A stretch of DNA of 64,000 bases, taken from positions 156,628-220,627 of the forward strand of contig JAEZOU010000003.1 in NCBI GenBank assembly GCA_023413895.1, given 5' to 3'. Source of the DNA: Bacteroidota bacterium. Lineage in GTDB: Bacteria; Bacteroidota; Bacteroidia; Bacteroidales; WCHB1-69. Below, in pieces: positions 43,660 to 55,600 of this stretch (position 1 is its first letter; each line of letters opens with the position of its first letter). Under the pieces are notes generated by a model that saw nothing but the letters and a program-made list of their open reading frames with translations, was not told the origin of the DNA and searched no databases. The translations under genes and the position numbers were made by a program.

Positions 43660-44385
43660 ATGAAAAAATTATTAGTGTTATTTATATGTTTCTTTTTATC
43701 AACTACTTTCGCACAAACCTTATTACTCGAATACAATGGTGAAAATGTAGCAGATGGTGATACTATTGTCGGAGTTACTACAAATATGAATGGAGAAACT
43801 CCCTTCTTTATTGACTTAACAAACAACACTGATAGTAGAGTACAACTTAAAGTTCGTAAAGAAACATTATCTTTAGTAACAGATGCATATTGTTCTTTTT
43901 GTTTAGGAGAATGCTATTCAGGTGATGAGAGTATTTTCTCATACGAAATGAATGCTGGAGAAAGCCTAACCCATGCAGAAGCAGGTGATTTAGCTTTCCA
44001 CCTTAACTATAACCCAAACCGAAATGAAGGAACCTCATTATTCCATTTTACAATTTTTGATGAAACAAATCCTGATATCTCTACAAGTTTCTATTTCTCT
44101 GTTACTGCTTCTGCTAATGTTGGTATCCAAAATTACAATACAAATACACTCTCAGCATATCCAAATCCTGCAAAAAATTACGTTACTATCAACTATACAA
44201 TCAGCAACTCTCCTGCAAAATTGGTAATAAGAAACCTTGTGGGTGCAATCGTTTTTACACAAAATATTAATCCTGCTGATTCTAAAGTAAAAATTTCTCT
44301 TTCCAACTTCAAAACAGGTGTGTATTTCTACTCCATTGAACAAAACAATAAAGCCTTACTTACCAAGAAGTTAATCGTGAAATAA
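43660..44385 (+). CDS. Secreted protein with type IX secretion C-terminal domain
   Basis: 241 residues. Signal peptide MKKLLVLFICFFLSTTFAQ, then a domain of about 135 residues (beta-rich, with a CSFCLGEC cysteine cluster near residue 87), then a type A sorting domain from about 163: LSAYPNPAKNYVTINY, LVIRNLVGAIVFTQN and FKTGVYFYSIEQNNKAL ending KKLIVK. The sorting domain targets it through PorU-type T9SS to the surface or medium. The cargo domain is not recognised; GESLTHAEAGDLAFHLNYNP suggests a small beta-sandwich. No T9SS machinery genes are in the window. Confidence 0.88.
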   Translation: MKKLLVLFICFFLSTTFAQTLLLEYNGENVADGDTIVGVTTNMNGETPFFIDLTNNTDSRVQLKVRKETLSLVTDAYCSFCLGECYSGDESIFSYEMNAGESLTHAEAGDLAFHLNYNPNRNEGTSLFHFTIFDETNPDISTSFYFSVTASANVGIQNYNTNTLSAYPNPAKNYVTINYTISNSPAKLVIRNLVGAIVFTQNINPADSKVKISLSNFKTGVYFYSIEQNNKALLTKKLIVK

Positions 44386-44393
44386 AACCTATC

Positions 44394-45107
44394 GTGCCTA
44401 CCAACGATTCAATATTTCGACTTCAGAAAATAGTTGATATTTCAGAAATTACTGAAAAAGCTACTCATACGGGAAATACAATTGCTTTCATAGCAGTTTG
44501 TATCTCCCTCTTTTTTTTAGCTATAATCGCCTCTGTATATCGAAAAAAAACAATTCTTCTTTTTCAATCCCTCTTTTCTGCTCGTATTTTTTCTCAACTA
44601 CTTCGTGAAGGCAAAATTCTCAACGAAAGAATCTATCTATACAGCATACTTTTTATGCTCCCATTGCAGGCACTCTTCATCAGAACAATAACTACACTTT
44701 TATTCCCTAATATTCTCAATACACTTTCATACTCCAACATTATGGCTGCCGCTTTAGTTGCTGCTATTATCGACTACGTTGGTAAAAATAGTATTGTTAC
44801 CCTAATATTAAAACTATACGAATATGATGAAGACCGACCTATATACGTTCTAAATAAACTCTTCTTTCATCTTTGCAATTGCGGTTTTCACTTGATAATT
44901 CTCCCGATTATCTTATTTTGTGAGTACACAAATATAGTATTTCTCTATATACCCATATTTCTAACAACATCTATATTCCTGATTATCAGAATTTTTTCTT
45001 TAAAAATGAGAAAAATCGGAGCATTACAATTTTTTCTTTACTTTTGCACGCTTGAAATTTTGCCCTATTTACTATTTTTAAAAATAGTATCTTTATGGGC
45101 AAAGTAA
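44394..45107 (+). CDS. DUF4271 integral membrane protein
   Basis: 237 residues starting at a GTG (44394), 8 bp after the T9SS cargo stop; no ATG fits better. About five to six transmembrane helices (first near 26-45) and short loops. Family-like features are LLREGKILNERIYLYSILF and the YVLNKLFFHLCNCGFHLIIL helix. DUF4271 genes are regularly next to hemD in Bacteroidetes, as here, which supports the assignment. Function unknown. Confidence 0.82.
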   Translation: MPTNDSIFRLQKIVDISEITEKATHTGNTIAFIAVCISLFFLAIIASVYRKKTILLFQSLFSARIFSQLLREGKILNERIYLYSILFMLPLQALFIRTITTLLFPNILNTLSYSNIMAAALVAAIIDYVGKNSIVTLILKLYEYDEDRPIYVLNKLFFHLCNCGFHLIILPIILFCEYTNIVFLYIPIFLTTSIFLIIRIFSLKMRKIGALQFFLYFCTLEILPYLLFLKIVSLWAK

Positions 45108-45128
45108 TTATAAAATAAAATTGCGGCG

Positions 45129-45893
45129 ATGAAAATTAAAAATATCCTATTATCTCAAGTTGCTCCTGCAGATATCGAAAAAACCCCATACGCTGAATTA
45201 CGTAAAAAATACAGCATTAACTTGGATTTCTATAAATTCTTCAAGTTTGAAGGCATTCCAGCTGTTGAATTTAGACAGACCAAAATCAATATTCTGAATC
45301 ATACTGCTGTCGTATTTTCTAGCACTACAGCCATCGACTACTTCTTTACTTTAGTAAAAGATTTACGCGTCGAAATGCCAGAAAATATGAAGTATTTCTG
45401 CGTTACAGATACCGCTGCTTACTACTTGCAAAAGTATATTCCCTATCGTAAAAGAAAGATTTTCTACGCAAAAAACAACCAAAACTCTGGACTTTTTGAA
45501 CTTCTACTTAAAAACAGAGAACTAAAGTTCCTCCTTCCTTGTGGAAATGGAATGATGTCAACACAATATTCTGATTTCTTTGATAGCAACAATATTGAAT
45601 ATACTCAAGCTGTGATTTTTAATACTGTTGCTGCAAATATTAAAGAAGATATTGATATCTCCAAATATAATATGATTGTTTTTTTCAGCCCTTCTGGCGT
45701 ACAAGCTTTCAAAACCAATTTCCCTGATTTTGAGCAAGGTGAGATGGCTTTTGCAGCAATGGGACCAGCAGCTGTTGAAGCAATAGAAGCAGAAGGTTGG
45801 ACTCTTCACGTAGCTGCTCCTACCAAAGAAGCACCTTCTATTACAACTGCATTAGACATCTTCTTGAAAGACCATGCAACCAGAAGAAGATAA
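45129..45893 (+). CDS. hemD: Uroporphyrinogen-III synthase family protein
   Basis: 254 residues, two-lobed HemD fold. It would cyclise hydroxymethylbilane to uroporphyrinogen III in haem and sirohaem synthesis. Bacteroidetes features are the N-terminal KNILLSQVAPADIEKTPYAE, HTAVVFSSTTAIDYFF and MIVFFSPSGVQAFKTNFPDF, and a C-terminal AMGPAAVEAIEAEGW with APTKEAPSIT. HemD sequences diverge widely, so gene order (DUF4271-hemD-rnpA) adds weight. It overlaps rnpA by 20 bp. Other haem genes are not in the window, so the pathway may be incomplete. Confidence 0.85.
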   Translation: MKIKNILLSQVAPADIEKTPYAELRKKYSINLDFYKFFKFEGIPAVEFRQTKINILNHTAVVFSSTTAIDYFFTLVKDLRVEMPENMKYFCVTDTAAYYLQKYIPYRKRKIFYAKNNQNSGLFELLLKNRELKFLLPCGNGMMSTQYSDFFDSNNIEYTQAVIFNTVAANIKEDIDISKYNMIVFFSPSGVQAFKTNFPDFEQGEMAFAAMGPAAVEAIEAEGWTLHVAAPTKEAPSITTALDIFLKDHATRRR

Positions 45894-46287
45894 TTTTATT
45901 GGAAATAGTTTCCCAAAAAAAGAGAAAATCTGTTCAAAGATTACATTCCAAACTTTGTTGAATGATAATCAATCTGTGTTTTGTTATCCCTTTAAATGCT
46001 ACTACAAAACTTCAGAAATAAACTCCGAAAACATTTGTAATAGCTTTGCTGTAACCATTCCCAAACGTCTTTTCAAACATGCCGTGGACAGAAATCTTCT
46101 CAAAAGAAGAACGCGCGAAGCATATCGTTTGCAAAAAAAACGCCTTATCCCTATATCAAATGAAAAAAAACATACTTTTGCCCTACTTTTTGTTTATATC
46201 GCAAAAGAACGGATTAGTTATGCCACTATAGAAGAAAGTGTAAGCAAAATTATTGATATAGTGATTACTAAAGACAATGAACGATAA
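45874..46287 (+). CDS. rnpA: Ribonuclease P protein component
   Basis: 137 residues. RnpA binds RNase P RNA and helps it cut pre-tRNA leaders. The RNR signature is FKHAVDRNLLKRRTREAYR near residues 69-87, preceded by FAVTIPKRL. The N-terminal FPKKEKICSKITFQTLL is typical. It overlaps hemD by 20 bp and uvrC by 11 bp, so all three are coupled. rpmH, the usual neighbour in other phyla, is absent; its RNA partner rnpB lies at 12303-12638. Confidence 0.94.
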   Translation: MQPEEDNFIGNSFPKKEKICSKITFQTLLNDNQSVFCYPFKCYYKTSEINSENICNSFAVTIPKRLFKHAVDRNLLKRRTREAYRLQKKRLIPISNEKKHTFALLFVYIAKERISYATIEESVSKIIDIVITKDNER

Positions 46288-48067
46288 CGAACATATTCGA
46301 CTAATTTTAAAAACATTACCAGAAAAACCAGGCGTCTATCACTTTTTAGATAGTGATAACAAAATTATTTACATTGGCAAAGCAAAAATTCTAAAACGTA
46401 GAGTTAGCTCTTACTTTAACAAGCATCATACATCGCCCAAACTTAATGCCTTAGTAAGAAAAATTCAAGATATTAAGTTCACAATTGTGGATAACGAATG
46501 GGACGCTCTACTACTAGAAAATAGTATGATTAAAGAGCACAAGCCCTTTTACAACGTTTTGCTGAAAGATGACAAAAGCTACCCTTGGATTGCTATTACT
46601 CGGGAAGAATTTCCTAGAGTATTTTTTACGCGACAACCTGACAAAAATCTACATATACTCTTCGGGCCATACGCATCTGTACGTTATGTAAATATCCTCC
46701 TCAACCTCATCAATGACATATTCCCATTGCGTACGTGTTTCTCATTAGCTAAAAATGGACGACCATGCCTGCAATACCAAATAAAAAAATGTGCTGCACC
46801 TTGCGCTAATCTTATCAGTCAAGAAGATTATCAGAAAAATATTTCCATTATTATTGATATTATAAAAGGAAATAACTCATTGGCTATTAACACATTAAAA
46901 GACAAAATGCACAAATATGCAGAAGCTTGGGAATTTGAAAAAGCTCAAGAAATTAAGATGAAAATTGAAATTCTTGAACAACATCAAGCAAAATCTATAG
47001 TAGTAAATCCTATAGTTTCTAATTGCGATACTTTTTCCATAATTATAGAGGGACAAAGTGCGTTTGTTAACTTTTTTCGCATAAATGAGGGGGCTATCGT
47101 TCAGTCTTATACCTTCGAAATTTCCAACAACCTTGAACTGAGTCAAGAAGAGTTATTAATTCGAGGAATTGTAGAAGTTCAGCAAAAATTCGGTATGCTT
47201 TCACCACAAATAATTGTACCTTTTGTGCCACAAATCGAGGATAGCCATCTCCAATTTTACGTACCCATTAGAGGTGACAAAAAAAAGTTATTAGAACTAT
47301 CAGAAAGAAACGCCAAAACCTATATGTTGGAGAAGAGAAAACGACAAGAACTAATTGATCCAGATAGGCATAAGCAACGGATTCTCATGCAACTGCAACA
47401 AGATTTAGGGATGAAAAATTTACCTCAACGAATTGAATGTTTTGACAATTCAAACACACAAGGCGAAGAACCTGTTGCAGGTATGGTTTGTTTTATAAAC
47501 GGAAAACCAGCAAAAAAGGAATATCGGCATTTTCTCATAAAGACAGTTGTTGGGCCTGACGATTTTGCATCAATGAAAGAGGTTGTTTTTAGAAGATATA
47601 GTCGCATTTTAGAAGAAAATAAACCTTTACCTGACCTCATCATAATTGATGGGGGCAAAGGGCAACTACACGCCGCTTACGAAGTTCTTGAGCAGCTACA
47701 ACTCAATAATCAAATTATGCTTATTGGTATTGCAGAAAGATTAGAAGATATTTATAAAGTTGGAGAAAAACTTCCACTTTTTATAGATAAAAAATCTGAA
47801 AGTCAGAAATTGCTACAACAGATTCGCGACGAGGTACATAGGTTTAGTATTACTCATCATAGGAATCGTCGTAGTAAGAAGAGTTTAGACTCAGAATTGG
47901 ACCATATTTCTGGCATTGGGAAACAGACAAAAGAAAAGTTGCTTGTTCATTTTAAGAGCATTCATAAAATAGAACAAGCAACTATGGAGTCTCTTACTGA
48001 AGTAGTGGGCAAACAGAAAGCATCAATCCTATTTACTTACTTTCAGTCAAAGAAGAATTTACATTAA
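46277..48067 (+). CDS. uvrC: Excinuclease ABC subunit C
   Basis: 596 residues, normal length. It makes both incisions in nucleotide excision repair. The GIY-YIG nuclease (PGVYHFLDSDNKIIYIGKAK) is at residues 14-33, the UVR domain (MHKYAEAWEFEKAQEIKMKIE) near 212-232, the RNase H-like nuclease with RIECFDNSNTQGEEPVAGMV and PDLIIIDGGKGQLHAA at about 390-470, and tandem helix-hairpin-helix (SGIGKQTKEKLLVHF) near the C-terminus. It overlaps rnpA by 11 bp. Its stop overlaps the stop of the converging DUF3467 gene by 4 bp, with no terminator between. Confidence 0.97.
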   Translation: MNDNEHIRLILKTLPEKPGVYHFLDSDNKIIYIGKAKILKRRVSSYFNKHHTSPKLNALVRKIQDIKFTIVDNEWDALLLENSMIKEHKPFYNVLLKDDKSYPWIAITREEFPRVFFTRQPDKNLHILFGPYASVRYVNILLNLINDIFPLRTCFSLAKNGRPCLQYQIKKCAAPCANLISQEDYQKNISIIIDIIKGNNSLAINTLKDKMHKYAEAWEFEKAQEIKMKIEILEQHQAKSIVVNPIVSNCDTFSIIIEGQSAFVNFFRINEGAIVQSYTFEISNNLELSQEELLIRGIVEVQQKFGMLSPQIIVPFVPQIEDSHLQFYVPIRGDKKKLLELSERNAKTYMLEKRKRQELIDPDRHKQRILMQLQQDLGMKNLPQRIECFDNSNTQGEEPVAGMVCFINGKPAKKEYRHFLIKTVVGPDDFASMKEVVFRRYSRILEENKPLPDLIIIDGGKGQLHAAYEVLEQLQLNNQIMLIGIAERLEDIYKVGEKLPLFIDKKSESQKLLQQIRDEVHRFSITHHRNRRSKKSLDSELDHISGIGKQTKEKLLVHFKSIHKIEQATMESLTEVVGKQKASILFTYFQSKKNLH

Positions 48068-48363
48068 GCCATTCCTCCTTTATTAGGGTTTACCATTGGA
48101 AGAACATCAGGAGATACCTCACTAATTTTTCCTGCTTTCTCCTCAAATTTACGGATATTATCAGTTAGTGCATGTAAAAGTCTTTTAGCATTTTGAGGAG
48201 TAAGTATAATCCTTGAGCGTACATTTGCTTTAGGAACTCCAGGCATCATAGCAATAAAATCCAAGATAAATTCAGAATTTGAGTGAGTAATTACAGCGAG
48301 ATTAGCATATGTTCCTTGGGCTACCTCTTCTGACACACTAATATCAATTTTTTGTTCTTCCAT
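48064..48363 (-). CDS. DUF3467 domain protein
   Basis: 99 residues, soluble, no signal peptide. It has the DUF3467 pattern: GTYANLAVITHSNSEFILDF near 18-37, then GVPKANVRSRIILTPQNAKRL and an amphipathic helix. Function unknown. It starts 18 bp after rpoC and is the last gene of the rpo operon, a placement common in Bacteroidetes. Its final 4 bp overlap the uvrC stop. Confidence 0.9.
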   Translation of the reverse strand: MEEQKIDISVSEEVAQGTYANLAVITHSNSEFILDFIAMMPGVPKANVRSRIILTPQNAKRLLHALTDNIRKFEEKAGKISEVSPDVLPMVNPNKGGMA

Positions 48364-48381
48364 TTCTATTTAATTTTAAAA

Positions 48382-51300
48382 TTATCTTTTTGAAGCTAAG
48401 AAAGCATCAAAATCTTCTTTAGAACCTACTTGAAGATCTTGATATTTAAGTAGACCTGTTCCTGCAGGAATTGGATGACCTACAATAACATTTTCCTTCA
48501 TACCGATTAGTTCATCAGATTTAGCATTGATCGCAGCTTCTGTTAACACTTTGGTAGTTTCTTGGAAAGATGCTGCAGAAATAAAACTACGTGTTTGCAA
48601 TGATGCACGAGTAATACCTTGTAGGATTGGCTTACCTGTTGCTGGTTTTGCATCACGAACCACCATAGGCTTAAGGTCTTTCCGTTTCAACATTGAGTTT
48701 TCGTCACGTAATTTCTTTGCATTAATAAGCAAACCTCTACTATAGTTTTCAGAGTCTCCAGCATCCTCAATATACTTCATTTCCCAAATCATATCATTTT
48801 CTTCTTGGAAATCAAGTTTATTGATCAACTCACCTTGTAGGAATTTTGTATCACCTGGGTCCTCAATTTCAACCTTGCGCATCATCTGACGAACGATCAC
48901 CTCAAAGTGTTTATCATTAATTTTTACACCTTGCAATCGATAAACTTCTTGAATTTCGTTAACGATATACTCTTGCACCTTCATAGGGCCTTTAATATTT
49001 AAGATATCAGATGGAGTAAGTACACCTTCTGATAGTGGAGTACCCGCTTTTACGAAGTCATTTTCTTGCGCCAAAATCTGTTTTGATGTTGGGATAAGGT
49101 AAACCTTTTCCTCACCTGTTTTAGAGGTAATTTTAACTGAACGATTACCACGTTTCAATTTTTTCTCGAAAGAAACCACACCATCAATTTCAGATACGAT
49201 AGCTGGATCTGAAGGGTTACGAGCTTCAAACAACTCGGTTACGCGAGGAAGACCTCCCGTGATATCGCCTGTCTTACCGAAAGATCTTGGGATTTTAACC
49301 AAAATTTCACCAGAATCTATCTTTTGATTTTCCTCTACTGAAAGACGAGCACCTACAGGAACGTCAAAACTCTTGATTAACTCTTCATTATCATCATAAA
49401 TCAAGATACTTGGGTTCTTAGTTTTTAAACGGCTTTCAATAATCACCTTATCGTGAATATTGGTTTGTTCGTCAGTTTCTACTCTATACGTTACACCTTC
49501 AATAATATCTTGGAAGACAACGCGACCACGTACGTCAGACAAAATAACTGCATTAAATGGATCCCAATCCGCAATTAGTGCACCTTTTTCTATAGCATCA
49601 CCATGTTTGAAATATAGATTTGCACCGTATGGAATATTAGAAGATGAAAGGGCAACTCCTGTTTGTACATCAATAATCTTCATTTCCGCAGAACGTCCGA
49701 TTACTTTATAGTAAGTTTTTCCTTCATCATCTACTTTTTCCAAAAATCTTAATTCATCAATACTTAAGATACCATTGTATTTAGCAACGATTTTACTATT
49801 AGCAGCAACGTTACTTGCAACACCACCAACGTGGAATGTACGCAATGTCAACTGAGTACCTGGCTCACCAATAGATTGCGCTGCGATTACGCCGACAGCT
49901 TCACCAATTTGAACCATTTTTCCTGTTGCCAAATTACGTCCGTAACATTTTTGACAAACTCCTCGTTTGGCTTCACAAGTAGGTACCGAACGAATTTCCA
50001 CTTCTTCAATAGGGGTTTGAGCAATTCTTGCGCAATATGTTTCGTTTAATTCTTCACCAGCTTTAACTATAAGTTCACCTGTTTGAGGATCGTAAACATC
50101 GTGTAATGTAACACGACCTAACAAACGATCTGCTAATGTTTCAACTACCTCTTCATTTTTCTTCAATGCACCGATTGTCATACCTCTCAATGTGCCACAA
50201 TCCTCTTCGGTAATGATAACATCGTGAGATACGTCAACTAGACGACGGGTTAAGTATCCAGCATCAGCAGTTTTCAAAGCGGTATCCGCAAGACCCTTAC
50301 GCGCACCGTGGGTAGAAATAAAGTACTCAAGTACTGACAAACCTTCCTTGAAGTTTGACAAAATTGGGTTCTCAATAATTTCTCCACCACTAGCACCTGC
50401 CTTTGTTGGTTTTGCCATCAAACCACGCATACCAGACAACTGACGGACCTGCTCTGCAGAACCACGCGCTCCAGAGTGTCGCATCATATGTACTGGATTG
50501 AAACCTTGTCTATCGTTTTCAATTTGTTCCATCAAAATACGACTCAATCTAGCATTCGTATGTGACCAAACATCAACGACTTGGTTATATCTTTCTGTGT
50601 TTGTAATCAAACCCATATTATAGTTCATCGTGATCTCATCCACTTGAGCATTTGATTCTGCAATCAAATCTGCTTTTTCTTTCGGAATAATCACATCACC
50701 TAAATTGAATGACAATCCACCTTCGAATGCCATACGGAAACCTAACCCCATAATATCATCTAGGAACTTCGCAGTTTTTGCATTTCCTGATTCATAAAGA
50801 ACTTGTCCGATGATATCTCTCAACGTTTTCTTAGTCAAAAGTTCATTTACAAACCCATGTTCTTCTGGCACCACTTGATTAAAAATTACTCTACCTACTG
50901 TTGTATCAGTAAGTACCATTACGCCATCACCCTTCAAGTTAACTCTACATTTGATACACGCATTCAAATGTACCTTCTTTTCATTATAAGCAATGATAAC
51001 CTCTTCCGCAGAATAAAATATTCTTCCTTCTCCCATTATAGGCTGTTCAGGAGTAGAACGTAACTCTTTTGTAATATAGTAAAGACCTAATACCATATCC
51101 TGAGAAGGAACCGTTACAGGAGCGCCATTAGCGGGATTCAAGATATTATGAGAAGCTAACATCAACATTTGAGCTTCCAAAATTGCTGCATTTCCAAGAG
51201 GAACGTGAACCGCCATTTGGTCACCATCAAAGTCCGCATTAAAAGCAGTACAACAAAGAGGGTGCAAACGTAAAGCTTTACCTTCTACCAATCTTGGTTG

Positions 51301-52668
51301 GAAAGCTTGGATACCCAATCTGTGCAACGTAGGGGCACGGTTCAACATTACTGGGTGGCCTTTCAAAATATTTTCAAGAATTTCCCATACAATTGGGTCT
51401 TTCCTATCAACAATCTTCTTGGCAGATTTTACTGTTTTCACAATTCCTCTTTCAAGAATCTTTCTGATTACAAATGGTTTGAACAATTCAGCTGCCATAT
51501 CTTTAGGAAGACCACATTCATTCAAATGCAACTCTGGTCCTACCACAATTACAGAACGTCCTGAATAGTCAACACGCTTACCTAATAAGTTTTGACGGAA
51601 ACGTCCTTGTTTTCCTTTTAAACTATCAGATAATGATTTCAAAGCACGATTAGACTCCGTTTTTACAGCACTTGACTTCTTTGAATTATCAAAAAGTGAA
51701 TCAACAGCTTCTTGTAACATACGTTTTTCATTACGCATAATTACGTCAGGAGCCTTAATCTCAATTAATCGTTTCAAACGATTATTTCTGATAATCACTC
51801 TACGATAAAGATCATTTAAGTCTGAAGTTGCAAATCTACCACCATCCAAAGGCACCAAAGGTCTTAATTCTGGTGGAATAACTGGAATGACTTTCAGAAT
51901 CATCCATTCCAATTTATTGAATTCAGTTCTGTCACCAGCTCTTTTTCTACTATCTCTAAAAGCTTCAAAAACGTGAAGTCTCTTCAGCAATTCTTGTTTT
52001 CTTTGTTGAGAGGTTTCGTGATTTGCTCTATCGCGCAACTCACCAGATTCTCTATCTAAATCGATTTGACATAATAGATCATACAAACCTTCAGCACCCA
52101 TTTTAGCAATAAATTTGTTCGGGTCAGTGTCTTCTAATAATCTATTTTCTGCTGGCAATTGATCGATGATTTCAAAATATTCCTCCTCTGTAAGAAGGGT
52201 TTTCTTTTGAACGGTATCACTCTCTGCCATACCAGGCTGCACAACGATAAATTTTTCGTAATAAACAACCGAGTCAATCTGTTTGGTATTTAAACCTAAA
52301 AGAGCACCAATTTTGTTAGGAGAAGATTTAAAGAACCATATATGGGCAACAGGTACTACCAATTGGATATGGCCCATTCTCTCTCTTCTTACCTTTTTTT
52401 CAGTTATCTCAACACCACAACGATCGCATACAATTCCTTTATAGCGGATTCTCTTATATTTTCCACAATTACACTCCCAATCCTTCGTCGGTCCGAAAAT
52501 CTTTTCGCAAAACAAACCATCTCTTTCAGGCTTGTAGGTACGATAGTTAATGGTCTCAGGTTTTAGAACTTCTCCATGTGATTGGTTAACAATTGTTTCT
52601 GGAGAAGCCAAACTGATGGTTATTCTTGAGAACTCTTTTCTTGTATTATTATCTTTTCTTAAAGCCAT
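48382..52668 (-). CDS. rpoC: RNA polymerase beta' subunit
   Basis: 1428 residues. The N-terminal zinc finger has CNCGKYKR and VCDRCG, the active-site Mg loop is [12 protein letters not shown] near residue 478, the bridge helix and trigger loop region contains [23 protein letters not shown] (shown as GLMAKP and GEIIENPI), and a second zinc site uses [13 protein letters not shown] near 905. [19 protein letters not shown] follows. It starts 22 bp after rpoB. No unusual insertion was seen. Confidence 0.98.
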   Translation of the reverse strand: MALRKDNNTRKEFSRITISLASPETIVNQSHGEVLKPETINYRTYKPERDGLFCEKIFGPTKDWECNCGKYKRIRYKGIVCDRCGVEITEKKVRRERMGHIQLVVPVAHIWFFKSSPNKIGALLGLNTKQIDSVVYYEKFIVVQPGMAESDTVQKKTLLTEEEYFEIIDQLPAENRLLEDTDPNKFIAKMGAEGLYDLLCQIDLDRESGELRDRANHETSQQRKQELLKRLHVFEAFRDSRKRAGDRTEFNKLEWMILKVIPVIPPELRPLVPLDGGRFATSDLNDLYRRVIIRNNRLKRLIEIKAPDVIMRNEKRMLQEAVDSLFDNSKKSSAVKTESNRALKSLSDSLKGKQGRFRQNLLGKRVDYSGRSVIVVGPELHLNECGLPKDMAAELFKPFVIRKILERGIVKTVKSAKKIVDRKDPIVWEILENILKGHPVMLNRAPTLHRLGIQAFQPRLVEGKALRLHPLCCTAFNADFDGDQMAVHVPLGNAAILEAQMLMLASHNILNPANGAPVTVPSQDMVLGLYYITKELRSTPEQPIMGEGRIFYSAEEVIIAYNEKKVHLNACIKCRVNLKGDGVMVLTDTTVGRVIFNQVVPEEHGFVNELLTKKTLRDIIGQVLYESGNAKTAKFLDDIMGLGFRMAFEGGLSFNLGDVIIPKEKADLIAESNAQVDEITMNYNMGLITNTERYNQVVDVWSHTNARLSRILMEQIENDRQGFNPVHMMRHSGARGSAEQVRQLSGMRGLMAKPTKAGASGGEIIENPILSNFKEGLSVLEYFISTHGARKGLADTALKTADAGYLTRRLVDVSHDVIITEEDCGTLRGMTIGALKKNEEVVETLADRLLGRVTLHDVYDPQTGELIVKAGEELNETYCARIAQTPIEEVEIRSVPTCEAKRGVCQKCYGRNLATGKMVQIGEAVGVIAAQSIGEPGTQLTLRTFHVGGVASNVAANSKIVAKYNGILSIDELRFLEKVDDEGKTYYKVIGRSAEMKIIDVQTGVALSSSNIPYGANLYFKHGDAIEKGALIADWDPFNAVILSDVRGRVVFQDIIEGVTYRVETDEQTNIHDKVIIESRLKTKNPSILIYDDNEELIKSFDVPVGARLSVEENQKIDSGEILVKIPRSFGKTGDITGGLPRVTELFEARNPSDPAIVSEIDGVVSFEKKLKRGNRSVKITSKTGEEKVYLIPTSKQILAQENDFVKAGTPLSEGVLTPSDILNIKGPMKVQEYIVNEIQEVYRLQGVKINDKHFEVIVRQMMRKVEIEDPGDTKFLQGELINKLDFQEENDMIWEMKYIEDAGDSENYSRGLLINAKKLRDENSMLKRKDLKPMVVRDAKPATGKPILQGITRASLQTRSFISAASFQETTKVLTEAAINAKSDELIGMKENVIVGHPIPAGTGLLKYQDLQVGSKEDFDAFLASKR

Positions 52669-52690
52669 AATTTCTCTTTGAATTTAATAA

Positions 52691-55600
52691 TTAATCGAAC
52701 TGAACATCGAGAGCTAATCCGCGCAATTCATTCACCAATACGTTGAAAGATTCTGGTGTTCCTGGCACAGGCATATTATCACCTTTAACAATAGCTTCAT
52801 AGGCTTTAGCTCTTCCTACTACGTCATCAGACTTAACCGTAAGAATCTCTTGCAATACATTAGATGCTCCGTATGCCTCAATAGCCCAAACCTCCATCTC
52901 TCCGAAACGTTGACCACCAAATTGTGCTTTACCTCCTAATGGTTGTTGCGTAATCAAAGAGTAAGGTCCGATAGAACGTGCGTGCATCTTATCATCAACC
53001 ATGTGGTGCAACTTAATCATATAGATATAACCAACGGTAACTTTTTGATGGAATTTCTCGCCAGTTTCTCCATTATACAATTGTACACTTCCGTTTTCTG
53101 GTAAACCAGCTTTTTTCATAAATTCATTAATCTCATCGATAGATGCTCCATCAAAAATTGGAGTAGCAAATTTTATTCCCAACTCTTTTCCGGCCCATCC
53201 TAAAACAGTTTCATAAATCTGTCCTAAGTTCATACGAGAGGGCACACCCAACGGGTTCAAACAAATATCTACAGGGCGACCATCTTCCAAGAATGGCATA
53301 TCTTCAGCACGAACGATCTTAGCTACGATACCTTTATTACCGTGACGACCTGCCATCTTATCTCCAACTCTCAATTTACGCTTAGAAGCAACGTAAACTT
53401 TTGCCATCTGAACTATACCATTTGGCAATTCGCTACCGATTGTTGCATCAAATTTTTCGCGGGTCATCTTCGCATTCAATTCTCTTTCCTTAACTAAATA
53501 GTTACGGATAATCTCTGCTACAAGCGTATTACGACGTCCATCATTTGTCCACTTTGACACAGTAACCGTACTATAGTCAATAGAATACAACAATTTTTGA
53601 GAGAATTTTGCACCTTTAGGAATTACAACTGCCTTAGTATTATCATAGATATTGTGAGCAATTTTTCCTTCTAATAAGTGATATAATTTTTGAACAATTT
53701 GATCTTTAAGGTCGGCCAATTTTTTATTATAAATTGCCTCTATTTCGCTAATTATATCTTTATCTTTAGAACGTGCTTTTCTATCTTTAACCAAACGTGA
53801 CAAAGATTTAGAACCAATAACTACGCCACGCATTGATGGAGGTGCTTTTAATGAAGCATCTTTCACATCTCCAGCCTTATCACCGAAGATTGCACGAAGC
53901 AATTTTTCTTCAGGTGTTGGATAAGATTCTCCTTTAGGGGTAATTTTTCCAATGAGGATATCACCTTCTTTAACTTCTGCTCCAACTCTAATCAAACCAT
54001 CTTCTCCCAAGTCTTTGGTAGCATCATTAGATACGTTTGGAATATCGTTGGTCAATACTTCTATACCGCGTTTTGTATCACGAACTTCTAATGTAAACTC
54101 TTCAATATGGATTGAGGTAAAAATATCCTCTTTTACCACTCTTTCAGAGATAACGATAGCATCCTCAAAGTTATAACCTTTCCAAGGCATAAAAGCTACC
54201 ATCATATTTCTACCAAGCGCCAACTCTCCATTTTGAGTTGCATAACCCTCAGTAAGAACATCGCCTTTTACAACCTTTTGATTCTTAACAACAATAGGTT
54301 TGATGTTAATACAAGAGTTTTGATTCGTTCTTCTGAATTTTTGCAATTCATAAGTTTTTGTACTTGAATCAAAGCTTGTTAATTTTTCATTTTCAGTATA
54401 TTCATAATTGATGACAATCTTTTCTGCATCAACATATTCTACGACACCTGTTCCTTCTGCTCTAATCAATGCACGAGAGTCGATAGCAACCTGTTTTTCC
54501 AGACCTGTTCCTACAATTGGAGCCTCAGGGCACAACAACGGAACCGCTTGACGCATCATGTTTGAACCCATCAAAGCACGGTTCGCATCATCATTTTCCA
54601 AGAAAGGAATCAAAGATGCAGCAATAGAAGCAATTTGATTTGGAGCGATATCAATCATATTCACTTGGTCTCTTCCTACGATTGGGAAGTCAGCCAACTG
54701 TCTTGCTTTCACTCTTTCTGTCAACAAGCCGTTTTCATCCATTTCGGTACGAGCTTGCGCAATAATCATATTTTCTTCCTCCTCTGCTGTCAAGTAAACA
54801 GGAGCTTCATTCATTTGTGCAACACCATCAACAACACGACGATAAGGAGTTTCAATAAATCCTAACTTGTTGATTTTTGCAAATACACATAAGGAAGAAA
54901 TCAAACCGATGTTTGGACCTTCAGGAGTTTCGATAGTACATAAACGACCATAGTGAGTATAGTGAACGTCACGTACTTCAAAACCCGCACGATCACGTGA
55001 AAGACCTCCTGGACCCAATGCTGAGATTCTTCGCTTGTGAGTAATCTCTGACAAGGGGTTTGTTTGATCCATAAATTGTGACAACTGATTGGTTCCGAAG
55101 AATGAGTTAATTACAGAAGAAAGTGTCTTAGCATTAATCAAGTCAACAGGAGCAAACACTTCATTATCACGAACATTCATTTTTTCACGAATTGTTCTTG
55201 ACATACGAGCTAAACCTACTCCAAATTGGTTTGCCAACTGCTCTCCAACTGTTCTAATTCTACGGTTACTCAAGTGATCAATATCATCAACTTCAGTTTT
55301 AGAGTTAATCAACTCTATTAAATATTTGATGATGGAAGTGATATCTTGTTTCGTAAGAATACGAGTATTGATATCAATATCAAGATTTAGTTTTTTGTTT
55401 ATTCTATAACGACCTACTTCTCCCAAATCATAACGTTTATCGGAGAAGAAGAGCTTTTCAAGTGCAGAACGAGCAGCATCTTCATCAGGTGCAGCTGTAT
55501 TTCGCAATTGAAGGTATATGTATTCTATAGCTTGTCTTTCTGAGTTAGCTGGGTCTTTCTGTAGAGTATTAAAAATTACAGAGTAATCCAATTGGTTTTC

